This document shows positions 23,508 through 30,747 of a DNA stretch of 30,747 nucleotides, piece after piece. The notes beneath the pieces were generated by a model. It was not told the DNA's origin and searched no databases. It saw nothing but the letters and a program-made list of their open reading frames with translations. The translations under genes were made by a program, and so were the position numbers. Origin of the DNA: Chersky-265 sp035275285 (lineage in GTDB: Bacteria; Fibrobacterota; Fibrobacteria; UBA11236); contig DATENA010000056.1 in assembly GCA_035275285.1 (NCBI GenBank), forward strand, positions 1-30,747, read 5' to 3'. Within the stretch, counting starts at the first letter, position 1, and the number at the start of each line of letters is the position of its first letter.

Positions 23508-24278
23508 ATGCTTACAAGGCTTCTCACGGGCATCTTGCTTCTCTGCGCCGCCGCCCAGGCCGCCGACGGCGGGGAAGGCCGCGCCATCCACGTCAAGTAC
23601 GATTCCTGCCGTCACGGCTTCGGGGACGAAACCGTGACGGTGAACATGTTCCTCATCAACGCCAACGGCGACACCACCACCCGGCGCGTCAAAACCCTGA
23701 TCCTGGAGCGCAAGGAGTCCTTCGATTATTCCCTGATCCAATTCATGGATCCCCCGGACGTGCGCGGCGCGGGACTGCTCACCTACCAGAATCCGCGCGG
23801 CGAGGACCAGCAATGGCTCTATCTTCCCGAACTGCGCCGGGTCAAGGTGATCTCCTCCCAGAACAAGTCCGGATCCTTCATGGGATCGGAATTCGCCTAC
23901 GAAGACATCACCGGCAATTCCCTCGACAAGTTCGAGTACCGCAAGATCGGGGAAGCGGACCTGGAAGGGATGCCCTGCCACCTGATCGAGAAGAAACCCC
24001 TGTTCACCTCCGGGTACGTGCGGGTCAAGGAATGGATCGACAAGGAAAAGTGCCTGCTGCGGCGGGCGGAGATGATCGACCGGAAAGGTTCGCTCCTGAA
24101 AGTGGAACTGGACGAGGATTGGCGCCTGTATGGGAATACCTGGAAGTCGGATCGCCTGACCATGATCAACTTGCAAACCGGTAAGAAGACGGTTCTCGTC
24201 TTCTCCGATCGCAAGCACCGCGTGGGTCTCAAGGAAGGCGACTTCACCCAGCCCAGCATGCAAAGGGTCCGCTTTTAG
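23508..24278 (+). CDS. Outer-membrane lipoprotein-sorting protein (LolA-like)
   Basis: A 256-aa protein with a signal peptide at 1-18 (MLTRLLTGILLLCAAAQA). Its body matches the LolA-like family of outer membrane lipoprotein-sorting proteins: FMDPPDVRGAGLLTY, QQWLYLPELRRVKVI and SGSFMGSEFAYEDI are the usual landmarks. It should act in the periplasm as a carrier for a hydrophobic cargo between the MMPL exporter and the outer membrane. The start at 23508 has CGGAGG about 9 nt upstream. It ends 3 nt before the next start. Confidence 0.9.
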   Translation: MLTRLLTGILLLCAAAQAADGGEGRAIHVKYDSCRHGFGDETVTVNMFLINANGDTTTRRVKTLILERKESFDYSLIQFMDPPDVRGAGLLTYQNPRGEDQQWLYLPELRRVKVISSQNKSGSFMGSEFAYEDITGNSLDKFEYRKIGEADLEGMPCHLIEKKPLFTSGYVRVKEWIDKEKCLLRRAEMIDRKGSLLKVELDEDWRLYGNTWKSDRLTMINLQTGKKTVLVFSDRKHRVGLKEGDFTQPSMQRVRF

Positions 24279-24281
24279 GCC

Positions 24282-25625
24282 ATGGGCGCGCTGCTTCGAT
24301 GGGCCCGCGCTCCGTGGCCCGGTCCGGCCTGCCTGTGCCTGATCCGCCTGCGCATGATTCGCCTATGCATGATTTTCCCATGCCTGTTCCCGTTCGCCGC
24401 ATCGCCCGCGGCCGCGATGGAAGGAACCGGTTTCGATTTCCGCGGCTCCCTGGAAAGCCGGTTCCGGGTGTTCCCCCAGGATGCCCTCGATCCGGATCAA
24501 GGATCGGGACAGCATGCCTACGGGATCGAGGCGGAACTGAACCTGGGCCTGCCGCATGGCCTGGAAGCCCGCGCGCATCCGCGCCTGCGCCTGGACGGAA
24601 ACCGGATCCGCCAGAACCCCCTGGTGATGGACGATTTCTACCTCGGTCAATTCATCGAAGGGTTGCAATGGCGCGCCGGATACCAGGTTTTTTCCTGGAA
24701 GGTGGTGGAGAGCTACAGCCAGGCGGATGTCCTCAATCAGACCGATCGCCGCCTCGACCTGCTGGACCCGGACAAGCTGGCCGAACCCGCGGCATTCCTG
24801 CGTCTGGATCTGCCGGCCTGGCTGGGTGAAGCCCTGGAAGCCTACTCCCTGCCTTATTTCACCCCGGGACCGCTGCCGCGATCCGAAAGCCGTTACTCGC
24901 CGGTTACGGGAACGCCTTTCACCCTGGTCTCCGACGCCGATTCCGCCACCTATGATTCCCCCTCCGGACGCTGGGAGCCGCAATGGGCCTTGCGGCACCT
25001 CTGGCGCCCGGGCAGCTTCGACGTCGCGTTCTTCTGGTTCCACGGGTATCGGCGCTTCCCCGTCTTTGCGCCCCATCCCGCCGCTCCGGGAACGCTGGTG
25101 CCGCGCTACCTGCGCGTGGAACAAGGAGGCATGACGTTCCAGGGCACCCTGGGCAATTGGATCCTGAAAGGGGAAGGATCCTGGCAAGGTTTTACCGGCG
25201 ATGTGCGCGGGCCGACCGGGAGCCCGGTGGATCCCTACGGGTCGTTCACCACCGGTTTCGAATACACCTTTTACGCGCCCATCGCGGCGGATCAGGATGT
25301 GGTCACGCTGGTGGAATGGATAGGAGATACCGATTCCGGAAAAGATCCCATTGATTTGGAAGGGTTCCGTCCCTTCCAAAACGACCTTTTCATGGGCCTG
25401 CGTTACGTCTTCAACGGCCTTTCCGATGCCACCGCGACCGGCGGCGTGTTCTGGGACTATCGCGAGGGAGATGCCCTGTACAAACTGGAACTCCGGAGGC
25501 GATTCTTCACCCACCTGTCCTGCAGCGCCGGTTACAATGGGGTTATGTTGGGATCGGACACGGGCCGGTTCCAGTTCCTGGATCGTTCGTCCAACCTCTT
25601 CGCGGACCTCAAAGCGTATTGGTGA
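24282..25625 (+). CDS. Probable outer-membrane beta-barrel protein
   Basis: A 447-aa protein with an N-terminal hydrophobic signal region ending in FAASPAAA, then many alternating amphipathic strands (for example GSLESRFRVF and GLEARAHPRLRLDG) and an aromatic-rich end, ADLKAYW. This is the pattern of an outer-membrane barrel, similar in style to DUF1302 proteins found next to LolA-like and MMPL genes. The annotated ATG has a weak ribosome site; ATG at 24354 or 24369 would give a more ordinary signal peptide. Its role in delivering or anchoring the product is inferred from context. Confidence 0.7.
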   Translation: MGALLRWARAPWPGPACLCLIRLRMIRLCMIFPCLFPFAASPAAAMEGTGFDFRGSLESRFRVFPQDALDPDQGSGQHAYGIEAELNLGLPHGLEARAHPRLRLDGNRIRQNPLVMDDFYLGQFIEGLQWRAGYQVFSWKVVESYSQADVLNQTDRRLDLLDPDKLAEPAAFLRLDLPAWLGEALEAYSLPYFTPGPLPRSESRYSPVTGTPFTLVSDADSATYDSPSGRWEPQWALRHLWRPGSFDVAFFWFHGYRRFPVFAPHPAAPGTLVPRYLRVEQGGMTFQGTLGNWILKGEGSWQGFTGDVRGPTGSPVDPYGSFTTGFEYTFYAPIAADQDVVTLVEWIGDTDSGKDPIDLEGFRPFQNDLFMGLRYVFNGLSDATATGGVFWDYREGDALYKLELRRRFFTHLSCSAGYNGVMLGSDTGRFQFLDRSSNLFADLKAYW

Positions 25626-25650
25626 TCCGCGTATCGCGCTTCCGCCGGGC

Positions 25651-25679
25651 TGGACGCGGCCTCCCGACGATCCTATATT
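25651..25679 (+). promoter_or_regulatory. Weak candidate promoter before the SRPBCC gene
   Basis: TGGACG (25651-25656) and TATATT (25674-25679) are separated by 17 nt. The -10 is good for this GC-rich DNA, the -35 matches four of six positions. It would start a separate transcript for the SRPBCC and SnoaL-like genes. Confidence 0.3.
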
Positions 25680-25733
25680 TCCGACAGCGTACCAACAGCG
25701 TAAGGCCAAGCCGGTCGAAAGGAAACGCCTCCC

Positions 25734-26273
25734 ATGTCGATCAGCAAAACCTGGGGCACCGACCCTTCGGAACGGAAACTCCCGTATCCCTGCGATGCGG
25801 TGGTTCCCGGCGCCCAGGACGAATATTTCCGGGGCATCACCGTGAACGCCTCTTCCGCTGTCGTCTTCCGCTGGTTGTGCCAGTTGCGGGCCGGACCTTA
25901 CAGCTACGATATGATAGACAACCTGGGGCGGAAAAGCTCCACTCGGCTCACTCCGGGCCTGGAGAACCTGGCGCGCGGCCAAATCTTCATGTACGGCTTC
26001 GAGCTCATGGAATTCGAAAAAGACAGGCATATCACCCTCAAGAGCCGCGGGGGAAGCCTCCTGATCGGCATCATCGGCGTGAGCTATTGCCTCCAAAGCC
26101 GGTCGGACCATTCCTCCCGCCTGCTGGTCAAGGTTTCCGTCCGTTACCCGGCGGGCCCCGTAGGTTGGGGCATGCGCGCGCTGCTCCCCTGGGGCGACCT
26201 TTTCATGATGCGCAAGCAGATGATGAATTTCAAGGCGCTGGCCGAAGCGCAAGCACGTACTTCCGCGGCCTGA
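25734..26273 (+). CDS. SRPBCC-family protein
   Basis: A 179-aa single-domain protein of the START/SRPBCC superfamily: a VNASSAVVFRWLCQLR segment after the first strand, SYDMIDNLGRKS, a GQIFMYGFELMEFEKDRHITLK strand pair and a long C-terminal helix from about 150. The fold has a deep hydrophobic pocket and includes polyketide aromatase/cyclases, but many members only bind lipids. An AAAGGAAA site precedes the start. It follows the barrel gene by 108 nt with a possible promoter of its own, so membership of the cluster is open. Confidence 0.75.
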   Translation: MSISKTWGTDPSERKLPYPCDAVVPGAQDEYFRGITVNASSAVVFRWLCQLRAGPYSYDMIDNLGRKSSTRLTPGLENLARGQIFMYGFELMEFEKDRHITLKSRGGSLLIGIIGVSYCLQSRSDHSSRLLVKVSVRYPAGPVGWGMRALLPWGDLFMMRKQMMNFKALAEAQARTSAA

Positions 26274-26285
26274 AGCCCGTCTTTT

Positions 26286-26316
26286 GATCCGGCCGCCCGG
26301 ATCCTCCGGCCGGATC
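26286..26316 (+). terminator. Stem-loop after the SRPBCC gene
   Basis: GATCCGGCC (26286-26294) pairs perfectly with GGCCGGATC (26308-26316) around a 13-nt loop, 12 nt after the SRPBCC stop. A TTTT run precedes rather than follows it on the + strand, so intrinsic termination is uncertain. It could separate SRPBCC from SnoaL-like expression. Confidence 0.35.
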
Positions 26317-26408
26317 TTCCGGTGAATGCCCCGTCCGTTTTCTCCCGTTCCCAGGCCGCGTGCTTCACGCGCCGTTCAAAATCCGTCACCCCCAAACAAG
26401 GAGTTCCC

Positions 26409-26870
26409 ATGTCCATAGAACAGAACAAAGCCATCATCCAACGTTATCTCAAGGCTTGGAATACGGCCGACCTCCATGCCTTCGATGAATTGCTGGCGCC
26501 GGATTTCAGGAGTCATTGCGGCACCCAGCATACCTGCACCATGGTGAAAATCGATCGGGAGGCATACAAGAAGCTGGTGACCCTGTACCACGCCGCCTTC
26601 CCGGACATCAAGTTCGAGATCGATGAGATGATCGCCGAAGGGGACAAGGTGGTGGTGCGCTGGACGGCCACCGGCACCCATAAAGGGGAGTTCGCCGGGA
26701 TCCCGCCCACCAATGAAAGCATCATCATCACCGCCACCGTGGTCGAGCGGATCAAGGACGGCAAGGTGATGGAACATTGGGCCAACCGCGACGACCTGGG
26801 ATTGCTTCAGCAGTTGGGGGTGGTGCCGCCCGTATCCTTGATGGAAAGCCTGGTTACCGTCGAGGTATGA
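26409..26870 (+). CDS. SnoaL-like / ester-cyclase family protein
   Basis: A 153-aa NTF2-fold protein: helix NKAIIQRYLKAWNTAD, FDELLAPDFRSH, a central AFPDIKFEIDEMIAEGDKVVVRW strand block, GTHKGEFAGIPPT and DGKVMEHW near the end. This order is typical of SnoaL-like ester cyclase proteins. True SnoaL closes the last ring of anthracyclines, but most relatives have unknown roles. AAGGAG about 6 nt upstream sets the start. It is adjacent to an SRPBCC gene, another fold used in polyketide cyclisation, and converges with a second SRPBCC gene 18 nt downstream. Confidence 0.83.
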   Translation: MSIEQNKAIIQRYLKAWNTADLHAFDELLAPDFRSHCGTQHTCTMVKIDREAYKKLVTLYHAAFPDIKFEIDEMIAEGDKVVVRWTATGTHKGEFAGIPPTNESIIITATVVERIKDGKVMEHWANRDDLGLLQQLGVVPPVSLMESLVTVEV

Positions 26871-26888
26871 TCCGCCGGAAAGGGGCGC

Positions 26889-27440
26889 TCAGGCGGCTTC
26901 GCTGGCCTTCCGGAGCGCCCGCAGCATTTCCATCCGGGTCAATCCGCTCATGGGCTTGATCAGCAGCCAATACGCCATGAAGATCCGGGTCGTGGCCGTT
27001 CCATAGCATTGCACGCGGGTTTCCGTGGTGAGGCGGGTCTTGCCGCCCGCCGCCTCCGCCAAGTGGAAATTCCATGCGGCCTTGAAATAGCCTTCCGTTT
27101 CGTAGGCCTTGAATTGCTCCGGCTTCAGCCTGGGGTTGCGATCGCCCAGTCCCACCTTTTGCACCAAGCCGAGCACGATCTCGTCCCGGCCGTTTTCGCC
27201 CAGCAACATGAATCCGAAATCCAGGAAGGCGTCCAATCCCAAGGTACGGGTTGCGCGGGGTTTATGCGACAGGGCGGAAGCGATGGCGGTCCCGGCGCCG
27301 AACAGCGGTTGGAACAGGGAATGGCCCAGGTCCAGCCGCCGCACCACCGGATAGATGGCGGCGGAAGGCGCCTGTATCAAGGTGTGATGGGACTCGTTGG
27401 CGCTGAAGCGGGGCAGAAAATCGTCAATCAACACGAACAC
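26889..27440 (-). CDS. SRPBCC-like protein
   Basis: A protein of about 183 aa with an SRPBCC-like N-terminus (FLPRFSANESHHTLIQAP, then a helix with YPVVRRLDLG), a middle LGLDAFLDFGFMLLGENGRDEIVLGLV strand set, a GYFKAAWNFHLAE strand and a long C-terminal helix. It is unlike the 25734-26273 protein in sequence. The start is a GTG at 27440 directly after GGGGAG, which is too close for a good ribosome site; GTG at 27434 or TTG at 27431 would be better spaced. An 18-bp near-perfect palindrome lies 11 nt upstream. Function unknown. Confidence 0.7.
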   Translation of the reverse strand: MFVLIDDFLPRFSANESHHTLIQAPSAAIYPVVRRLDLGHSLFQPLFGAGTAIASALSHKPRATRTLGLDAFLDFGFMLLGENGRDEIVLGLVQKVGLGDRNPRLKPEQFKAYETEGYFKAAWNFHLAEAAGGKTRLTTETRVQCYGTATTRIFMAYWLLIKPMSGLTRMEMLRALRKASEAA

Positions 27441-27451
27441 CTCCCCATTAC

Positions 27452-27469
27452 CGTAACATATACGTTACG
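27452..27469. promoter_or_regulatory. 18-bp near-perfect palindrome, candidate operator
   Basis: CGTAACATATACGTTACG is symmetric at eight of nine base pairs (arms CGTAAC and GTTACG). It lies just upstream of the minus-strand SRPBCC gene and its centre TATATG, read on the minus strand, could be a -10. Palindromes of this size usually bind dimeric regulators; which one is unknown. Confidence 0.45.
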
Positions 27470-27582
27470 CGTTCTCCGGCCAAAGCCGCTTCGCTTAAAT
27501 ATAGTCAAAGGCGCGGGAGCGGATCGATCCATTCCCAAGATTTCCGTTTCTACCATCCATTGCCGGCCGCGCAAGGTGAATG

Positions 27583-28908
27583 TTATGGAATCGCCACTTT
27601 GTAAGATCGGGTCCAATCGCCTCTGCTGATTTTTACGAAGTACAGGCCTGCGTCAAGGCCTCGAATGGAATGGGATTCCGCACTTGCGTCAACGTTGAAA
27701 AACGATTGAATCCGGCCCGATAAAGTAAGGATTTTTCCGGAAAAATGTTGGCCGTTGATGTTCCGGAAATGCAGGCCGTTTTTTGCCGGCGATATGCCCA
27801 CTTCCGGAGGAGGAGATAAATCCGTTTTTGAAACGGATGAGCCTGCCTTGGTGAATTCCACGCTGGAAACGCTGCTGTTTTTGAATCCGTCTCGAGTGGC
27901 GATCGCTTTCACGACGGTAGTCGCATTTATGGCCAGGGAATCGGTGTATGCAGGGGAGGATGCCGTTGGCGTCGATCCATCCAGGGTGTAGCGGATTACC
28001 GCTCCCGTGATGGCGACCTCCAAACCAACCTTGACGGTTCCGGAGAAATTGCCGCCATCCGGAGCGATGGACGGACTGACGAGGGGTTCTCCAGGGTTGA
28101 ACGGCCGGATTTTCAGATTTCTGAATGAAACCTCGAGGTTGGCGCCGTGGCCTTGCATTCCAATGCAGCCGGATTTGTTCTTGGACCAAGTGGCGCGTTG
28201 GCCGGAGCATTGATTGTAGAACTTGCTCAGTTTGAATCGCTCCTCCCAGTCGGGAGAACCGGTTTCGTAGTCGACTACCTTCTGATTGTTGAGCCAATGT
28301 TCGATGGCGTTTCCGTTCGCCCAGACCACCGCCCGATTCCATTGGGGAACGGGCAGAAAAACGGTGCTGTCATAGTATTGTCCGCCGATGGCTCCGTTTT
28401 TCGTCGTCGGGTACATATCATAGTTCGCACCCGTTCTTTTAACGTAGGCCATTTTTCCATTGGGCAGCTTGTCTGCGGGGTTCTTGCTGGTTTCCCCCCG
28501 GTCGCCGCCGGCGGCATCATCCAATAGAGCATACTCCGAACCGCTGCAAAACCAGCCGGGAGGGGAGGTCACCCGGAAGAAGATTCCGCTGTTGCCTCCC
28601 GGACCCATTTTCACGTCGATGGAAAACTCGAAGTCGGTATAGGTGTCCTTGGTGAACAGGTTGCTTGAAGCGGTCTGCCGGATGTGAAGCGCACTGTCCT
28701 TCAATTCCCAACTTGTTTTCGGGTCCCAACCGTTATCGGTACCGTCTTCCCCTACCTTCCAATGGTCTTTTAAATGGATCCCATCGAACAGCAAAATCCA
28801 TCCCGCCTTTTTTTCGGCCGCGGTCAGCGTATTCGCCGCTCCCGCCGAACCCAGGCAAGCCCAGAAAATCCCCAACATGCAAACGCCGGCATTCCGCATA
28901 TCGATCAT
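27583..28908 (-). CDS. Secreted DUF1080 (3-keto-disaccharide hydrolase-like) protein with C-terminal sorting domain
   Basis: A modular protein of about 441 aa. It has a signal peptide (MRNAGVCMLGIFWACLGSAGA), then a DUF1080 lectin-like jelly-roll domain at about 35-270 (GWILLFDGIHL, GGNSGIFFRV and the YDMYPTTKNG region). A chitobiase C-terminal-like domain follows (RYTLDGSTPT), then about 60 residues ending GLDAGLYFVKISRGDWTRSY, typical of type IX-secretion C-terminal domains. DUF1080 proteins bind or cleave sugars such as 3-keto-disaccharides. The frame opens at TTG 28938, but ATG 28908 (used here) or ATG 28899 is likelier. The DNA looks more AT-rich than its neighbours. It appears unrelated to the biosynthetic cluster. 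Confidence 0.83.
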   Translation of the reverse strand: MIDMRNAGVCMLGIFWACLGSAGAANTLTAAEKKAGWILLFDGIHLKDHWKVGEDGTDNGWDPKTSWELKDSALHIRQTASSNLFTKDTYTDFEFSIDVKMGPGGNSGIFFRVTSPPGWFCSGSEYALLDDAAGGDRGETSKNPADKLPNGKMAYVKRTGANYDMYPTTKNGAIGGQYYDSTVFLPVPQWNRAVVWANGNAIEHWLNNQKVVDYETGSPDWEERFKLSKFYNQCSGQRATWSKNKSGCIGMQGHGANLEVSFRNLKIRPFNPGEPLVSPSIAPDGGNFSGTVKVGLEVAITGAVIRYTLDGSTPTASSPAYTDSLAINATTVVKAIATRDGFKNSSVSSVEFTKAGSSVSKTDLSPPPEVGISPAKNGLHFRNINGQHFSGKILTLSGRIQSFFNVDASAESHSIRGLDAGLYFVKISRGDWTRSYKVAIP

Positions 28909-28934
28909 CCCCGCACCCTGCTCCAATGTAACCT

Positions 28935-29300
28935 TCAAATGGGGATTCGCAAACGCAGATCCAGCCCGGCCGTGACGGCTGACAGGCCGGCGTCACACCA
29001 AAAGACCCGGTTCCTCCACCGGCGCGCGCCCTCGGCGTCCCCGGAATACACCTTCCGCAAGGTCATGGCATTGGGAAACGTCAGGGTTCCCAATAGCAGG
29101 GCCTCGAATGGGAGCAACTGGACATCATCGAAGGCATTCGGCAGCAGGAACAAAGGCGCGGCGGTCTTCAGGGCATAGGGGGCGGACAAGAGGAAGTCAT
29201 GCCCGTCCATCACCTGGCCACGACCCGGGGAGGCCAGGGCGCATGCCGAAATCAGGAGAAAAGCGCAGATTCCGCCCAAGGTTTGCTTGGCCATAAGCAT
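28935..29300 (-). CDS. Small secreted or lipidated protein, function unknown
   Basis: The 121-aa product starts with a signal-like segment, MLMAKQTLGGICAFLLISAC. ISAC fits a lipobox with C20 as the lipidated residue, though ALA after it could instead be a signal peptidase I site. The rest has two hydrophobic stretches (about 45-56 and 62-74) and ends LRLRIPI. No family is recognised. No good ribosome site is seen; ATG at 29294 and, with 20 more residues, ATG at 29360 are alternatives. The frame stays open far upstream, but that part is antisense-frame shadow of the DUF92 gene. Confidence 0.5.
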   Translation of the reverse strand: MLMAKQTLGGICAFLLISACALASPGRGQVMDGHDFLLSAPYALKTAAPLFLLPNAFDDVQLLPFEALLLGTLTFPNAMTLRKVYSGDAEGARRWRNRVFWCDAGLSAVTAGLDLRLRIPI

Positions 29301-29365
29301 AGGATGAATAAGCCGGTCAAAATGCCTCCGGCAGGCGGAAAAATCCCGTACCTTGAGCATGCTCT

Positions 29366-30718
29366 TCAGCGGAAAAGGCGTTCCCCACCGGAATACGCGA
29401 CCCAAAGCAGCCAGGCCGGCACGGCGGCGGCCAGGGTCATGAGGACATTGGTATGGGGCCCCTGGTCCATGCCGCGGCGGACGGCCCATTCCCCCCAGAG
29501 GGATTCGAACACGTTCGCCAGGACGGCGATGGCCGCCAGGGCCAGCGCGTCGGCGGGACCGCCCCAGCCCAAAGGCATCGCGGCCGCGGCCATCGCCCCC
29601 GCCGCCGCCAGGCCGCACAAGGTGCCCGCCAGGGAGACGCCCCCTTCGGTCCCGGGCGCCACCGCGCGGAAGGTCCTCAGGGAAACCGTCCTGCCGCCCA
29701 CGGCCTTGCCCATTTCCGAAGAGACCGTATCCATGGTCTTGGCGATCAGGGGCGCGATGCATACCAGCAAGCCGGCCGCGTTTCCGTCGCGCGCCAACGG
29801 CGTCATCCAGGCCGCCACTCCCATGGCGCCGAACACCTCCGCGGCCCCGCGCCGCCCTCCCCGCGCCTCGGCGATGCCCAAGGCCCGTTTGCGGGCGGAG
29901 CCGAAGCGCGTGGCGAGATTGCCCAAGGCGAAGAAGCCTCCCAGGAAGAGGAACAGCCGCGGATCCGCGAAGATGAGGAGGAAGGCCATGATGGCGCCCA
30001 GGACCGCGCCGCCCAGGGTAAGCAGCCGGCCCGCATAGGCCAGGGCGCCGAACGCCACGGGCACGGCCCAGAGCCAGTCCGGGGAGGGAAGCCGGCCGCC
30101 CGCCAGGAGCGGATTGGGGAACAACGGGATCAGGACGCTGAGGAAGAAGGGGATCGCCAGATTGTCGGCCACCCCGAACCAGGCGGTTTCCGCGCAGGCG
30201 GCCACCAGGACCAGGAGCGCCACGGCCGCCCATCCGCCCGGGGAAAGCGGCGGCAGCGCCCAGTGGGCCAGCGCGAAGGCCGGGAGCAGGGAGAGCGCGG
30301 TCCCCAGCAGCACGGCGGCGGCGGGCTTGCGCGGGTTCCATGGCAGGGCCGGTCCGCCGGGAAGCAGTCGGCAGGCCAAGCCGAGGCACGCGTCGACGAA
30401 GGCCAGGGCGAACCAGGCCGCGCCCGCCGGCAGGTACCATGCGGGTTTCCCCGGCCGGCCGAAGGCGATCACGCAGGCCATCAGCGCCGCCGGATACAGG
30501 ACGATTTCCAGCGCCCCCATGCCGCTTTCTTCGGCGCGGTACAGCCCCCGGGCCGCCCAAGGCAGCACGAAGACGTTCATCAGGAGCAGCGCAAAGGTCA
30601 CGCCCAGGGCCTGGAGCGGACTCATCCAGGGCAGGAAGAGGGCGGGCCAGAAGGCCGCCATGTGCGCGGCTTTGCGCCGGGTTTCCGCCCAGGTGAGGCG
30701 GGAGGGAGGGAAAGGCAT
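29366..30718 (-). CDS. DUF92-family polytopic membrane protein
   Basis: A 450-aa protein rich in Leu/Ala/Gly transmembrane helices. The C-terminal half has the DUF92 (TMEM19/VTE6-like) landmarks: KTMDTVSSEMGKAVGG at about 330-345, then APGTEGGVSLAGTLCG, matching the family's D-x-x-x-S/T-E-x-G and GTxGGVS motifs. The N-terminal half of about 200 residues, starting TRRKAAHM, resembles the CTP-dependent dolichol/phytol-kinase layout. Plant VTE6 is a phytyl-phosphate kinase, so an isoprenoid or polyprenyl phosphate kinase role is possible. The start at 30718 has a weak ribosome site. The 29 nt after it to the window edge hold nothing recognisable. Confidence 0.78.
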   Translation of the reverse strand: MPFPPSRLTWAETRRKAAHMAAFWPALFLPWMSPLQALGVTFALLLMNVFVLPWAARGLYRAEESGMGALEIVLYPAALMACVIAFGRPGKPAWYLPAGAAWFALAFVDACLGLACRLLPGGPALPWNPRKPAAAVLLGTALSLLPAFALAHWALPPLSPGGWAAVALLVLVAACAETAWFGVADNLAIPFFLSVLIPLFPNPLLAGGRLPSPDWLWAVPVAFGALAYAGRLLTLGGAVLGAIMAFLLIFADPRLFLFLGGFFALGNLATRFGSARKRALGIAEARGGRRGAAEVFGAMGVAAWMTPLARDGNAAGLLVCIAPLIAKTMDTVSSEMGKAVGGRTVSLRTFRAVAPGTEGGVSLAGTLCGLAAAGAMAAAAMPLGWGGPADALALAAIAVLANVFESLWGEWAVRRGMDQGPHTNVLMTLAAAVPAWLLWVAYSGGERLFR

Positions 30719-30747
30719 GCGGCGAAAGTTAGGAGTCGGACCCTGCC

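Noticed and set aside
27009..27629. Plus-strand open frame of 206 codons
   Set aside because: It is antisense to the SRPBCC-like gene and then crosses the palindrome region; no ribosome site or recognisable domain.
29301..30560. Long upstream extension of the small minus-strand protein at 28935-29300
   Set aside because: The extended part is out of frame with the well-supported DUF92 gene on the same strand and reads as Gly/Arg/Pro-rich shadow sequence.

Overview
The window is GC-rich, with densely packed genes and many ATGA stop/start overlaps. It carries one large biosynthetic locus, about 141 to 25625 and possibly to 26870. The locus resembles a highly reducing type II polyketide or fatty-acid system, broadly like the aryl polyene and dialkylresorcinol class. 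The host cannot be fixed from sequence alone. The secreted DUF1080 protein at 27583-28908 ends in a type IX-secretion-like C-terminal domain, which with the GC content suggests a member of the Fibrobacterota/FCB assemblage. That assignment is an inference.

Left part (141-4853): a phosphopantetheinyl-transferase-like protein with an altered signature, a FabD-type malonyl transacylase of the free-standing kind, and a P-loop ATPase with an Asp23-like tail, all on +. They converge on a minus-strand pair, a TetR regulator overlapping a UbiB/ABC1-type kinase. A 426-nt divergent region (4854-5279) separates tetR from the main operon. It holds a good sigma70-like promoter with a short palindrome inside its spacer.

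Core (5280-20900): a single ACP, two stem-loops, an intact phosphopantetheinyl transferase and two hotdog dehydratase-like proteins. Then come three consecutive pairs, each an active C-H-H ketosynthase followed by a ketosynthase-like partner without the catalytic cysteine. After these are an alpha/beta hydrolase, a double-hotdog thioesterase-like protein, a DsbA/2-hydroxychromene-2-carboxylate-isomerase-like protein, a 57-aa protein ending in GGCG, and three DsrE-superfamily genes resembling DsrH, DsrE and DsrF. A third hotdog protein, a FabG ketoreductase, a fourth hotdog protein and a FabH-like ketosynthase (C-H-N) follow.

Export and envelope (20941-25625): an MMPL/RND exporter, a LolA-like outer-membrane lipoprotein-sorting protein and a probable outer-membrane beta-barrel. 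After these come an SRPBCC protein and a SnoaL-like protein on +. The minus strand then carries a second SRPBCC protein, the modular DUF1080 protein, a small secreted or lipidated protein and a DUF92 membrane protein, which look unrelated to the cluster.

Working model (inference): the PPTase loads the ACP, FabD supplies malonyl units, and FabH or one KS pair primes. The three KS/KS-like pairs elongate, FabG reduces and hotdog heterodimers dehydrate to a polyene-like chain. Thioesterases and the MMPL/LolA/barrel module release it and move it to the outer membrane. The unusual part is a sulfur-relay-like block (DsrH/E/F-like trio plus a small protein with a penultimate cysteine) in the middle of this operon. 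It suggests sulfur incorporation or thiol-based chemistry on the product. No AMP ligase, ammonia lyase, glycosyltransferase or radical SAM gene is seen in the window, so the starter unit is unknown.
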